This document shows positions 22,377-34,544 of a stretch of 64,000 bases of DNA, piece by piece. Under the pieces are notes generated by a model, which ran no database searches, had not been told where the DNA came from, and was given only the letters and a program-made list of their open reading frames with translations. The stretch is from contig NC_080572.1 in NCBI RefSeq assembly GCF_030247185.1, positions 82,690,935 through 82,754,934 of the forward strand, written 5' to 3'. Source of the DNA: Malaya genurostris. Its lineage: Eukaryota; Arthropoda; Insecta; Diptera; Culicidae. Within the stretch, counting starts at the first letter, position 1; the number at the start of each line of letters is the position of its first letter. The position numbers were made by a program, and so were the translations under genes.

Positions 22377-23617
22377 TACTATTAAACATTAATCGAATAA
22401 TGCAATTAATCGATCAAATTATTCTAAACGAAATCAGAGTTGCTAAATGAAAATCTGTGTTGAATATCACGCAGACAAATGAAGCATGTTTAAACTAACG
22501 AAACTGTTTGTAGATTTTTAAATTTGATTTTTGATGATTTCGAACTAGAATATGATTGTTTTGAACATTTTTTTCCTTCCTCATCAACAATGGTCTCTTT
22601 TTGATTTGAATCAAAGTTTTTGTCTAGTAAAATAAAAAAAAAAGTTTTTTGGATGATTCTATAGTTGAAATAAACTAATTATTTATTACATGTCAACCAA
22701 AGTCTAGTTGATGTTATCGTCAATGTTATTAATTTATTATTTCAATTTATTAATTCAATCCTGTTATACCTTTATTAGAAATTAGTCATTAGAAATAGCT
22801 CAATTTAAACTCATTTATTTCAACTAAAAAGTTTGTAAATTTAAACCGCTAAAAATAATTTAATTAAACTATAGTTCGATCAATACAAATTAATTTTTCA
22901 AATTGAATTTACTTCAAATTGTTTGACAAGGAATTGACAGGAACGCATGAGTAAAATATTTGTTATTTCCTTAAAAATATTAATTGAAACAAACTAATCC
23001 ACTGAGAAAAAATAATCTTCTTGTTTTGTAGTTTCAAGTAGTATGCAATATCAACCAAGATTTTCTTTTGTCACTATTTCAATGAAAAAATTCGTTGTAT
23101 AAAATCTGAATTTTTCTATTTTTACAATATTTTTCTCTATATGATCAAATCTTTACCATTAGTGTATCATACAGCAAGCAAAAATATAAGAAAATGTGGT
23201 TGAAATGTCTAGAAAATTCAATAAAATCTATGATCATACGGTTGGAAAAATTTTTGAACATTGTAACGGTGGACAGAATGGATCAAAAAACTTTATTTAA
23301 ATTGAAATTCGTATTTCCTTGAATTATGACAGATGAAACTGGAACTCTCATCATATCAACATTTAGCCTTAGGCTGCAGACAAAGTGAGCGCGAGAAGCT
23401 GAGCTGAGCTTTTATCTGACCAAAGTATGAAACGTACTTACAGCAAAACAGAGGGACCCTGTCAGAGTGAAAGCTGAGCCGATTTCTCATTTGTACTCTA
23501 AAAGAGTCCTTTTGATTTGTTACTAGTATCATTCCCGCTTTTGATTTGCCAATGTTAGTCACCAGCTCGGCTTCGCTTCTCGCGCCCAACTTTATAAATC
23601 TCGGTTGATTTTTCATT
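22377..23617. other. AT-rich remnants, no gene
   Basis: Rich in TTAGTTGA/AACTAA words like those in the CACGGA-ended elements, and ATCGATTA words near 22390-22420. The 86-codon minus frame near 23356-23616 has no recognised motif. Confidence 0.3.
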
Positions 23618-23833
23618 AGGGCGTATAAGCAAGTGACAGTTTCTCTTTAATCACTCTCTCTTTGTTTTGTGATGTGATTAAAACGTATTTCTTTGATATC
23701 ACTATTCTGTTTGAAAATCGAAAGTTTCGGGTATCATTTCATGCAAAGAGTTGAGTGATAAACGTGGAAACCGCTTGGTAATTAATAGAAGAGAAAGTAA
23801 ACAAAGAGAAACTATCACTTGCTTATACGCCCT
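23618..23833. mobile_element. 216-bp MITE with 31-bp inverted ends
   Basis: The left end starts AGGGCGTATAAGCAAGTGAC, and the right end is its reverse complement continuing through GTTTCTCTTT with one mismatch (ACAGTTTC/ATAGTTTC). Length and AT-rich non-coding interior fit a miniature inverted-repeat element. Target duplication is unclear. Confidence 0.7.
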
Positions 23834-24029
23834 TTTGAAAAATTAACAGAGAAATCTCGATTAATTGATTGCTATTAATCGATTAGTTCGATTAGTGGCA
23901 CTGTCGTTAATCGATTACAAATACTCGATTACTTTAGCCTTTTAATCGATTATTTTGATTATTCGAGTAAAAAAATACATCACTAAACATCATCACAACA
24001 TTATATAATGCTTCCTTTGAAGGTGGCAC

Positions 24030-24222
24030 GCTAATTTTTATTAAGGAGGTAGTACCATATTCGAAGTTCGAGCCCCGACCTGGAAGGATTCTTAGTGTTA
24101 GTAGGATCCATAGTACTAGCCATGCAATGATTCTGTACTCTATGGATCGGCTGCGAAGTCTGTTGAAACAGAAAGGCCAAATTCCACAGAAGGAATGTAA
24201 TGCCAAGACTTTGACTTGACCG
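24030..24222 (+). mobile_element. tRNA-related SINE
   Basis: AGTTCGAGCCCC (24064-24075) fits an RNA polymerase III B box. It is followed by a body shared with a shorter copy at 31288-31398 (ACTAGCCATGCAATGATT, GTCTGTTGAAACAGAAAGGC, AATGTAATGCCA.GACTTTG). A low-complexity tail TTTGACTTGACC follows. It resembles Feilai-type mosquito SINEs; the family name is from memory. Confidence 0.6.
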
Positions 24223-24804
24223 ATTTCGAATTTATATTTTTGAAGAAGCAAACATTTGAAGTAGTTTTCCTTATGTAAAAAATATATTTTTTTTTGTATT
24301 TTGTAAAAAATGTATTTTTCGATTTATCTATATAGAATTTTTGCAACCTGAGTACCTAAAACAAAGTTTTATATAACATTTAAATAAGTAACTATTCCGA
24401 ACGCACCAAGTTGATATGACATCATTATTAGAACATAAAACAAATTTTATGCGAAAAATAAGCATGAAAGTGAAAGTTTTAGAATGGGGATTTCTAGGGC
24501 TTTTGATTTGATGCAATTTTTATTATAGCCATTATTCACAATAATGCTCATTGTTTATATACAATACTCTAGTTTAACAACATTATGGTGTTCCATTTTG
24601 CTTGCCATAACCTAAATTCACCTTACCATAACCTAATAAATCAATGTTACCTAATGGATCAATACAATCAATATACACTTACACTTAGTCGCATTGTATT
24701 CGATCAATCAGTGTCAGTCACGCTATCATCCATGTTTTCCGTGTCGCTAATTTCTTGCTCTGTATTTCCTTGCTCTGTTGTAATTGCATTTCAATTGCTT
24801 CCAG

Positions 24805-25497
24805 CAGTGTTGGTGATTGTCGAAAATTTGACAGAAGCTGCGTGATATATATCAATATTGTATACAAGATTTTCAATCCGGTAGAAGATGCTACAAGAAC
24901 TCGAGTTTCTCAATGCATGAACCGCGAGAGAATTTTTCTACATTGCTTAGCTCCACTTCTACCCTGAGTATTTCACGGCTCTTAAAAAAATTACAGTCTG
25001 ATAATGGTTGGCGCTGTGTGAAATTTACCAAGAGAGAATCGCAAGTTGACAATTATCGCAGAAAATCGAATCGATGATTCGACTTAATGATTCTCATACT
25101 AGGTTGCAATATTTCAAAACCCTTGTGTGGAGCATTCACATACATTTTCATAGATACAACTTCTACAAAGGTTATATGCACATACTTAGAATAAGTGGCA
25201 ATAGTAAAATGATTCTATCGCAATTGTCCCCAGCCCATACAGAATCGGCACGCGAACCTAGAATAAGCGACCGTTAGTTGCTTCAGAGAGAATCGCCACA
25301 ACAGCGAGCTAGTCTTCGATTCTCAGACAGGCCATCGAGAGAAATTCGCTCTCGCACTGGTGTCTATTCTATGTTAAATGAACCATGTCGGTTTTTTGTT
25401 GTTGCTGCGATGATATCCGTCTCTCTTTGATGGCTTTGATTGAATCGTGTGAAGAGTTGCTAGTGAGCGTTCTTTGATACGATAAAAGCCATCCTTG
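24805..25497 (+). mobile_element. hAT-like non-autonomous element H1, copy 1
   Basis: 693 bp with ends CAGTGTTGG and CCATCCTTG (9-bp imperfect inverted repeats) and a perfect 8-bp target duplication GCTTCCAG (24797-24804 and 25498-25505). An 8-bp duplication and CA-G starts are typical of the hAT superfamily. Two further copies lie at 31237-32079 and 40589-41292. There is no transposase, and open frames inside are incidental. Confidence 0.82.
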
Positions 25498-25505
25498 GCT
25501 TCCAG

Positions 25506-26060
25506 TGACAATTCTTAGCCATTCTTTGGCAGGTTTGGAAAAAAATTGAATTCAGTGGGTCAGACGCTACTAGGAGTCCACAAAAAGCATCTCTCATCGT
25601 TTTTTCTCGAGAAATCACGTCGAAATTTTTCTATAATTTTTGGTTTTGTCACAGGACTTTTGCGGCTCCTCGAGCATATGCCCGATGGGCAAGAGGTAAT
25701 TTTCAATTATTTTTGCACCATCAACCAAATTGATGCGATTTTCTATTTGTTTACTTTTTGACAATCAAAAATATTAGAAGAAAAAAAATCTTAGTGGAAC
25801 TTGATGAAACTTTTTTAGGCATATTCAAAGTTTTAACTATTCAAAATCCGAATTCTTAAATTTTCAATACATATTTAGAAAAACCGACATAAGTCACATT
25901 TTATTATTTGTTCAGTGGCATCAGATTGTCCTTGCGAGTGAAATTTAGCATCTACCACAAATGATTGACAATGACTGTACCAATACATTTCCGTTTCAAC
26001 CCAAGCTTAAATGGTAGCATGGCTTCAGAATCTATGAGTAGAAGTATAAATAAGATAATA
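25506..26060. other. Segment without recognised gene
   Basis: AT-rich; one 71-codon plus-strand frame (25546-25761) lacks recognisable features. Confidence 0.3.
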
Positions 26061-26066
26061 TTATTT

Positions 26067-27937
26067 CTAGTCACGTCTCATCTTCTCTTTCCGAACACAC
26101 AATCCCAACAATCTCGGACCTGAACTTACAATCGGGATGAATCGACAAAAACTCGACCCGAATTCGAATACCGAACTCTTCCTCCACCAGATGCTGCTCG
26201 CTTGGTACCAAACTATTCTTTGCACAAACCTGAAAACCTTTAAAATCGAGTACTTCCGGAAATGCCACCACAAAACACCTTATCCCAGCTGATGGTTGAT
26301 TTGTTTGGTTGTTTGAAAAATCGCCAAAATCGTTGGGAAGCATTTTAAAGTACCGTCTTCCGGTACTGGAACCTCCAACCGAATCTGGACTCCTGTGTCG
26401 GTCTTATTAATGCAGATTTCTAACAGCCACAGGAGATCCTTTCCGGGAAATGTCAGTATGTTTTCCGGTTTCTAAATACCGGCTGATGGTGGTGTTTTTC
26501 CCCTACTCCCTGAACTCCCACAACAGCTGTTCCGTAAGGGGATGGATGACTTGACGACCAAGCAGACGTCGCGACGCCAATTGAAAGTGAGCCAAGTTTA
26601 CATATGTATTTACATGAAATGCGGTGTCGGTAGGGGTTGATGCTGTTTGAGTCTTCAACCGGGACAAGCTCTAGTCTAGTTTGTGTTTCAATTGCTCCGA
26701 GAATGGAGAGATTGATCGAGAATCATTAGGGGAGAATTGCTTGTCACGTGCGCATGTGTGAGAACTCATTGTTTGGGGAAAAGATTTTTGATCGTTTAGA
26801 CACATCGGTGTAATCGAAGTTCCAATCACCAAACTATACTCCAGTAGATTTTTCCTACACCTATTTGTTAATCGAAAATGCAATCATTTCTTAAATTTTT
26901 GATTGATAGGATAAAGTATAGCAAATTGTGACCAAATAATTGAACCCTGATACCACTGTCCTTTGCTTGACCACGTGAAACTACGATTTCGGATGATGCG
27001 AGTGTTAGTGACCCTTCGGTCAAGCGGTTTTCGCTGACCAACAGGCAGACCAGCCATCCTGAAAAGTTCAAACTTTTCCTACGGAGGATTCTTGTGCCCT
27101 GTTCGATCACTCATTACTCAGGCTCCGCTAATGAAGAAATGGGACACAAATTTTAGGGAAAATTCTGGCTTCACGACCAACAGCAGAGACCTCCGTTTTA
27201 ATATCAGCTGTTATTTTCGGAAAAGTCTCTTTATAACGTGCGACCTTCCACCGCTTCAGATTTCACTAACCATCACCCTAAAAGGCTAATGGGTGTACGC
27301 AAATGCAAAACTAACCGAATGGTGGCTTGTTTTCCGGGCCGCTGCCAGCCAACATGCGCCAAATCTTAATTCCGTTGTCGTAGATTACGAGGATAGATAG
27401 TCCCACTCCCCGCATGCCAGCCTAGTTCGACATTCCAATTTTTGCTTTCATGTCCTCGATGGGATTCTACGGATATTCCACCGACAGGATGGAAATATAG
27501 TTTCTTCCCCCGAGAGTGTCGAACTTCACTTCCGGTCCGAGGCTTGCTACGGGTCTGCTGTTCTGGTAGTGAAATTCCACCAAATAAAAGCTCCAAACCG
27601 GATGCAACAGGTTAGTCGAGCCGCCTTTTCAACAATGGGGGAGCCAATTTTGTTGATAACGTCTCGTGACGCGAGTGATGGCACTTTCGGGAAGTTCACT
27701 TTCCATTGTTTGATGGTGGGCTGCTGCCCTGGGAAAATTCTGATTAACATCCATGAAATGGGCAATGCCGTTCGTTCGGTGACATTGAATGGCACGTTGT
27801 TTCTGTAGTGTTTCTGCATACGGCGGGATTTTTTTTCTATAGCTAATAGTGTGAATGTAAATGTGAAAAATCAATCCCCTTTTAAAGATGCTATTGGTGC
27901 TTTTCGGGAACGAATTTGTAATGTGTAAAGGAAGCAT
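26067..27937 (-). pseudogene. Possible decayed protein-coding region, unidentified
   Basis: Several adjacent minus-strand frames have protein-like composition but are interrupted by frameshifts and stops. Examples are NNVPFNVTERTALPISWMLI near 27790-27720, LHFRLTNRCRKNLLEYSLVI near 26880, and VVAFPEVLDFKGFQV with EEEFGIRIRVEFLSIHPDC at 26290-26130. A second frame near 27590-27430 reads VWSFYLVEFHYQNSRPVA. Base composition is higher in GC than the flanks. The beta-strand-rich texture faintly recalls MSP/HYDIN-type repeats, but I cannot identify it. Confidence 0.3.
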
Positions 27938-27999
27938 TGCCCATGTTTCTAATTTTAATTAACCTTTCATCGTTTGTTTTGTTCTCAAACAGTAATTTT

Positions 28000-29660
28000 C
28001 CTGATTAGAATTTTGTCGAATCAGCTTTCGAATATTCGAACAGTAGTTTGATGCCAAACCAGATGCTTGTTATCATTCAACAACCGCCCTTAAAATTTGT
28101 TTCGCCCGGACTCAACATCCAGCAAGCGGCATGCGAATATATTCAAATCACCTCATTACAGAGCAGCTAATAAGGTCTGGATGAGGAAAACAGAACCTGA
28201 AGCAAGTATTTCAGCAATGTTCTTTTCCGACAAAAATCCCGACATGATTCACCTAACGACGCTCAACCGTCAGTTGAAACATCCAAAAAATATCCTGCGA
28301 TCATCCCATCCCAAACTACACCGAAGACGAAGAAAACCACTACGGCGGCCACCACCGTCTCTATTCTATTCGTAGCCGTACTAGCATTCAACACTCTCCG
28401 ACGCTGACCCTCCCCTGTGGTGGGTGAATGAAGGTTTGTTCCATCAATGGCTGAGATTGCCGAGAGTGAAACTTTTCCTTTTTCTATACCCACAACAACA
28501 CGGTAGGGAAAAACCATTTCACCACCAGCCATTCGTTCGTTCCACTAGTCGTGTAAATAGACGTACATAAAAATCCATCCCATCTGCATCACGGTCGAGA
28601 TCCTTCAGGAAGGAACGAACGTCCACGGACAAAAAATGAACCCGAAAAATGTATGTAGCGTTGTCTCGGACTGTCTCGTCTGCAGTTTGATGAAAAGGAA
28701 AAGTTTCCATCTAGTAAGAGACCTTCAGTGGCGAACTATCTCTCTGTCACAAGCCAACAAAAATAATTTCCAAGCCTACAAAAATAATTTTCAAGCCTAC
28801 AAAAATAATTTTCATGCCTGCTTAAGCAGCAGATGACGTTTTTCTTAATTTCCATCATGTTGTCATTTTTTTTACAGAATAATAACTTCAGTATGCGATC
28901 ATCACAAATCTTTGAAAGCCATCCAATCCTTCTTCCAATCAAAATTACAATTTCGCCTGGTTAAAATGCAGAGAAAAAATCTTCCGTAGAAAAAACAGTC
29001 CCACATTTCAAACGGCAACATTTTTTACCAATCCAATTCGTGGTTGCCGATATGTCCTGTACCAGCAGGGCATAACATCGGTGGAGGTTGAATGTTTTGC
29101 TGATAGTGCGCATGTTCAACGTCAAGCATGAAGGACCAACAACAACAACAACAAAACACGTTAAATGGAAAACACACTCCCACCAACTGCTGGCAGACAG
29201 ACAGACGACCGTAGAGATAGCCCAAAACGCTATCTCTGCCGCTTGTTTCTGGTTACGGTTCGAACTACACCGGGATTCACTCGTCAGCAGCTAGCAAACA
29301 GACCGTGTTCTGCGCACTTGTTCCCCGGCACGGACATCAAACGTGCTTCGTTCGCTTTGGTGGAATTCCACAGGATTATTTGATTTACGCTCGGTTGTCG
29401 GTTTTCGCTTGAGTATTCTTTGATGTTTTGAAAATCGGTGGTATTTTATTTATGAAATACTCTCGGTCGGGATGGGAAGTAGAGCCGAGCGAGGAGTGGA
29501 GAAATGATTACATCAATTTGCTTCTGCCCAAAATTCAAAACTCCTTAGGGCTTAGAAGACGAGGAGATGAATGGTAAAGAAGTTTTGTCATAAATGATGT
29601 TCGATAGGAAGTAGTTTATTACCAGTAAATAAACTCCATTCAAACGAAGTTGGCTACACA
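28000..29660. other. Mixed non-repeat segment, no gene identified
   Basis: GC-richer at 28080-28620 and 29030-29400. Overlapping short frames on both strands, none with family motifs. Contains a small tandem repeat listed separately. Confidence 0.3.
28750..28821 (+). repeat. 21-bp tandem repeat, about 3.4 copies
   Basis: The unit CAAGCCTACAAAAATAATTT plus T repeats at 28750, 28771 and 28792, followed by a partial copy CATGCCTGC. The first unit has two substitutions. Confidence 0.85.
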
Positions 29661-29673
29661 GATAAAATTTTAG

Positions 29674-30161
<488 letters not shown>

Positions 30162-30425
30162 AGAGGCATTCTGAGGAGGTTGTTGTTGCGAAGAGCTCTA
30201 GAATGAACATTGATGTTTATTTGACTAAGTAGTGCAGGGCAATCAATATTGTTCGTTAAAATATCGGCAATTAGCATTGCACGGAACAGATCACGGCGTA
30301 TTTGCAGAGTATCGAGTCCGCTAAGCATCCCACGGCTTTCATAACTAGGCAGCTGGTGAGGGTTATTCCAGGGCAAACGACGAAGAGTGAAACGAACGAA
30401 TCTGCGCTGTATTGATTCAAGTCTT

Positions 30426-31199
30426 CAGGGCTTGTATTGTGAATCCTCAAACGAACGAAGCAACAAAAAACATCTGCTGTGAACACTTTGCTTGACATAA
30501 CTAAATGAGAGACCTATATTAGGGAGAAATTGGATGAGTATATGCTACTAAGCAGACCAATTCTCCTTGCCAAGTAAATTGTCTGTGCTCTCAGTCTCAG
30601 TTAACACATGAACTAAGCAATCCATGACAATGTAATGGAATGAAGGATTCGCTCTCGTTAGTATTGTACGAGAAAGAAGACCTTGCTTCACGGTGTGCTA
30701 CAAGACGCGAAGCAAAGTCATATAGGCAATGTTTACGGTTTTTTTTAAAGTGTAGGTTTACAGAAATAATTTTTAACATAATGTTCGCATTCCAAGACCA
30801 AATTTGATCACATTTCAAACATACTTTAAACATTTTATAGCAGAAATTTACCATTCGAGCCAATTTTCAAAACGATCAATTTGTTTCTTGGCAGTTTACA
30901 CTGTGTATATATCCTAGAAACACTAAAAGCAATGTTCTTTAAATTAATATTCATCGGAACTAAAAGTTATGAATCTAGTTTCCTCATAGGCATCTACAAT
31001 ATGAGAACCATTCATCAAATGCTAACCTCATGAAGCATAGGTCTCAGCAAGCGGGCATATTCATGAACTAATGAACGAACGAAGCAGCTCTCCTTGCTTG
31101 GGTTGCGCTGTGAATTCTACCTGACATACGAATGTGTGTGAATAGCACAGATGGTGAAACCCTTTTGTTCATATTCGTTGCTTCAATTTGCAAGCCCTG
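30426..31199. mobile_element. hAT-like non-autonomous element H2 inside the LINE
   Basis: 774 bp with inverted ends CAGGGCTTG / CAAGCCCTG and a perfect 8-bp target duplication CAAGTCTT (30418-30425 and 31200-31207). Removing it and one duplication rejoins the LINE sequence ahead of ESIQRRF. No transposase inside. The interior is AT-rich and has no long inverted repeat. Confidence 0.85.
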
Positions 31200-31236
31200 C
31201 AAGTCTTAAAGAAAGTGAGGGTCCATACTGCCGAAC

Positions 31237-32079
31237 CAGTGTTGGTAATTGCCGAAAATTTGACAGAAGCTGCTAAATTGCTATATTAGTGTCAGTAGGA
31301 TCTATAGTACTAGCCATGCAATGATTATGTACACTAAGAAGTCTGTTGAAACAGAAAGGCCAAATTCCACAAAATGAATGTAATGCCATGACTTTGCTTT
31401 GCTATATTGCTATCTATATTGTATACAACATTTTCAATCCGGTAGAAGATGCTACAAGAACTCGAGTTTCTCAATGCATGTACAGCGAGAGAATTTTTCT
31501 ACATTTCTTCGCCCCACTTCATACTCTGAGTATTTCACGGCCCTTGAAAAAAATTACAGCCTGATAATGATCGTTGCTGTGTGGAATTTCCCAAGAGAGA
31601 ATCGCAAGTTGACAATTATCGCAGAGAATCGAATCGATGATTCGACTTAATGATTCTCATACTAGGTTGCAATATTTCAAAACCCTTGTGTGGAGCATTC
31701 ACAGACATTTTCATAGACACAACTTATACATAAATTATGTGCACAGAGTTAGAATAAGCGGCAATAGTAAAGCGATTCTATCGCAATTATCCACTGCCCA
31801 TGCAGAATCGGATTGCGAAACGAGAATAAGCGACTGTTTGTTGCTTCAGAGAGGTCCCCACAGCAGCGTGCTAACCCGTGATGCTCAGAAATGTCATCGA
31901 GAAAAATTCGTTCTCGCACTGGTGTCTATTCTATGTTAAATGAGCCATGCCGGGTTTTTGTTGTTGCGATGATATCCGTCTCTCTTTGATGGGATATCCG
32001 TCTCTCTTTGATGACACTGATCCAACCGTGTGAAGAGTTGCTGGTGAGCGTTCTTTGATACGATAAAAGCCATCCTTGA
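31237..32079 (+). mobile_element. hAT-like element H1, copy 2, inside the LINE
   Basis: Ends CAGTGTTGG and CCATCCTTG as in copy 1. Flanks TGCCGAAC (31229-31236) and TGCCGAAC (32080-32087) give an 8-bp duplication with one extra A at the right border. It is longer than copy 1 because of a SINE insertion (31288-31398) and a short duplication of GATATCCGTCTCTCTTTGAT near 31973-32012. It separates STLEYCSA from VWTP of the LINE. Confidence 0.82.
31288..31398 (+). mobile_element. 5'-truncated SINE inside H1 copy 2
   Basis: 111 bp matching the 3' body of the SINE at 24030-24222. It is flanked by a 10-bp target duplication TTGCTATATT (31278-31287 and 31399-31408). H1 copy 3 shows the uninterrupted site. 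The B box is absent. Confidence 0.75.
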
Positions 32080-33044
32080 TGCCGAACAATATTCAAGTGT
32101 TGACGAGCAGTAGAGAGATTTCAAACAGTATATATCTGTGAAGTGCTTAGCGGTTCGCATGACAAATCCTAGACAACGAGAAGCCTTTACCACGATGTAC
32201 GAAATATGCTGCTTGTAATTTAATTGTTCGTCGAGAAGAACGCCAAGATCTTTGACACAATTGACTCTATCAATCACTGATCCTCGAAGAAAATAATTGA
32301 AACGAATAAGTGTTTTTTTTTCGTGTGAAGGTGATAATCGAGCATTTGCTGTTATTTAGCGTCATTTTATTAATTTCATACCACTCGGAGAAAATTTCAA
32401 GATCACTCAGAAGGAAATAGGCATCTTCAAGAGTCTTGATAATTTGGAATAACTTTAGGTCGTCCGCAAAAGATAATCGTGAACCTTTCAATGTATAGTT
32501 CACATCGTTGAAATACTGTAGAAAAATTAGTGGTCCGAGATGACTGCCTTGTGGAATACCAAAAAAAGCAAAAAAAAAACTCATTGGAAACATTTACATT
32601 GATCTTAACCGCCAGCCGTCGATTGCAAAGATACGATTGAATCCACCGAAGAATGTTGAAACCGAAGCCCAGCCTGTCCAAATGGGCAATTTTATCAAAA
32701 GCAGCAGAGAGATCCGTGTAGACAACGTCCGTTTGATGACCTTTAGACACAGCATCCATTATAAACGTCGTGAAAGTTAGTAACATAGGTTAGTGGCAGT
32801 TGAGCGTTTCGGCATGAACCCGTGTTGAGTGTCTACTATGTACTGCTAGCAGTGATTAAAATTAGGCTCCAGAACGATCAGCTCAAACGATTTAGGAATG
32901 GCGCTAAGAGCGGTGATACCACGGTAATCGTCGATGTTCTTCTTGTTTCCTTTTTTGTACACAGGAAACATATACGCAGATTTTCCGATATCAGGAAATA
33001 CTCCAGTCATGAGTGACTGACAGTTCGCTTTCACATCTCATCCA

Positions 33045-33260
33045 AGTCAGTCGATAAAACAAAACCGCTTACGTTCAGGACGGAAGAAACCAAGTACAGT
33101 ATTGTGCAGTGAACAATAGAACGACCTCGAAATGAGTGAACCAAATGAACAAAAACTACCACCGACACGAAAGAATGCAATTGTTGTTGACTTTAGGCAG
33201 TGCAAAATTCGACCTTCGATACGAGAACTTGAAAGTTTACATAAGGGGGGATAGGGTCTA
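33045..33260 (+). pseudogene. 5' fragment of a LINE ORF1
   Basis: ATG at 33132 opens a frame reading MSEPNEQKLPPTRKN, then CKIRPSIRELESLHK, which stops at a TAG after GG. The P-S-I-R-E-L-E block resembles the N-terminal part of ORF1 in mosquito LINEs. The preceding 85 bp would be its 5' UTR. Cut off by another repeat at about 33260. Confidence 0.35.
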
Positions 33261-33880
33261 AACGATGAAAAAAATCATCATTTTTGCGAATTTTTTCCAG
33301 AATTATCGTTCAACAAAATAAATTCAAATGTTTTGCATGATAAAAAGCATCATTCGAACAACATCTTGTGATTTTTTCGTGGAAAAGTATTGAAAAATAA
33401 GTCGGTAAAGAGGTATTCTCGAGAACGAGAAAATAATCATGATTTGCGGTGTCCACTGTATCTCAGCGCAGACTAATCAGAAGTGAACAAATGAACGCAG
33501 CATAGTTAGAGTAGAAGTTTTTCTAGACCCATACCTCTCTGTTTGATTTTTTTTATTTTTGGTGGTTGTTCAAAGTGAAAACTACGATTTTTCAAGAAAA
33601 AATCCGCCATTTCGTAGCTGTGAAACCTCCCCAAATTAACAAACAACGAAAAGGAAAACGATGGGGTCTGGTTTTTTATATGTAGAAAGTGTATGCAAAA
33701 TTTGAAAAAAAAAATTGGTGCAGTAGTTTTTGAATGACGATGGGCACGGACTTTCAAAACCTGCTTTCGAGGAAAACGCCTTTAAAGGTATTTGTCTATA
33801 AAATCAATGGAAACAATTAATTACTCCAGGGAGCCCATAGGGTTTAACATTTTCAAAAAATCATATTTTTTCTTTTGTAA
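33261..33880. repeat. AT-rich interspersed repeat
   Basis: Text such as GATTTGCGGTGTCCACTGTA, GTTTTTGAATGACGATGGGC and CCAGGGAGCCCATAGGGT resembles a repeat family I recall from mosquito genomes. No other copy in this window confirms it. Confidence 0.35.
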
Positions 33881-33906
33881 TTTATTATAACGAAACATTT
33901 CAAGAA

Positions 33907-34241
33907 TACAAGGATAAATGTTTTAAATATTACCATTTAATTCTGTTATAAGTATATCACGTCACTATACAAATTCACTATGTATCTCACGACACTATAA
34001 ATCTTGTATAATAAACGTCACATCACAAATGCGCATTTCGAATACAATTTACAATCTTCTTCAGTGTGATGAAAACTATCACACTGAAGAAGAATATAAA
34101 TTGTATTCGAAATGCGCATATGTGATGTGACGTTTATCATACAAGATTTATAGTGTCGTGAGATACATAGTGAGTTTGTATAGTGACGTGATATACTTAT
34201 AACAGAATTAAATGGTAATATTTGAAAAATTTATCCTTGTA
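33907..34241. mobile_element. Near-perfect 335-bp palindrome (snapback MITE)
   Basis: Arms of about 164 bp pair around the loop GAAAACT (34071-34077). For example ATTTCGAATACAATTTA at 34036 pairs with TAAATTGTATTCGAAAT, and the ends TACAAGGATAAA / TTTATCCTTGTA pair. TA flanks CAAGGATAAA on both sides, fitting insertion at TA. No coding content. Confidence 0.8.
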
Positions 34242-34544
34242 AAATCATTCTGTTCAAACACTCAAACGAAAAGTTAATGATTTCAAGAATGTTTTGTCAA
34301 GTTTTGAAGTCAATCGAAGTAGAAATCTTGGGCCTGTCCACCGAGCTCTTGCTTCTTCGCAGAATGAGATAGCCATAGATAAAGGTCCATAACTTCCAGA
34401 GTTTCGTTCCAATAGGCTTGAAAATTTCACAGAAATATTTTCAAATGTTTTACTATAAGAAAAAAGAAAGAAAATAATGAATGATTTTTCAAAAGTGTTT
34501 GAGTCCACACCCGAAAAAGAATGAAAACGAATAAACAACTACAC

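Larger units (their letters stand above)
30162..33040 (-). pseudogene. Decayed jockey-like LINE reverse transcriptase, interrupted by insertions
   Basis: Minus-strand blocks in order are: VYKKGNKKNIDDYRGITALS near 32960-32905; HGFMPKRSTATN near 32820; DVVYTDLSAAFDKI near 32720; PQGSHLGPL near 32540; SFADDLKLF near 32470 (the catalytic F/YADD box); DLGVLLDEQLNYKQHISYI near 32240; STLEYCSA near 32085; and VWTP at 31228. After two insertions comes ESIQRRFVRFTLRRLPWNN near 30420-30365, then LPSYESRGML and RALRNNNLL near 30185. This is the ORF2 order of jockey-clade LINEs. Frameshifts and insertions (30426-31199, 31237-32079) make it inactive. Endonuclease and 5' parts are missing. Confidence 0.8.
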
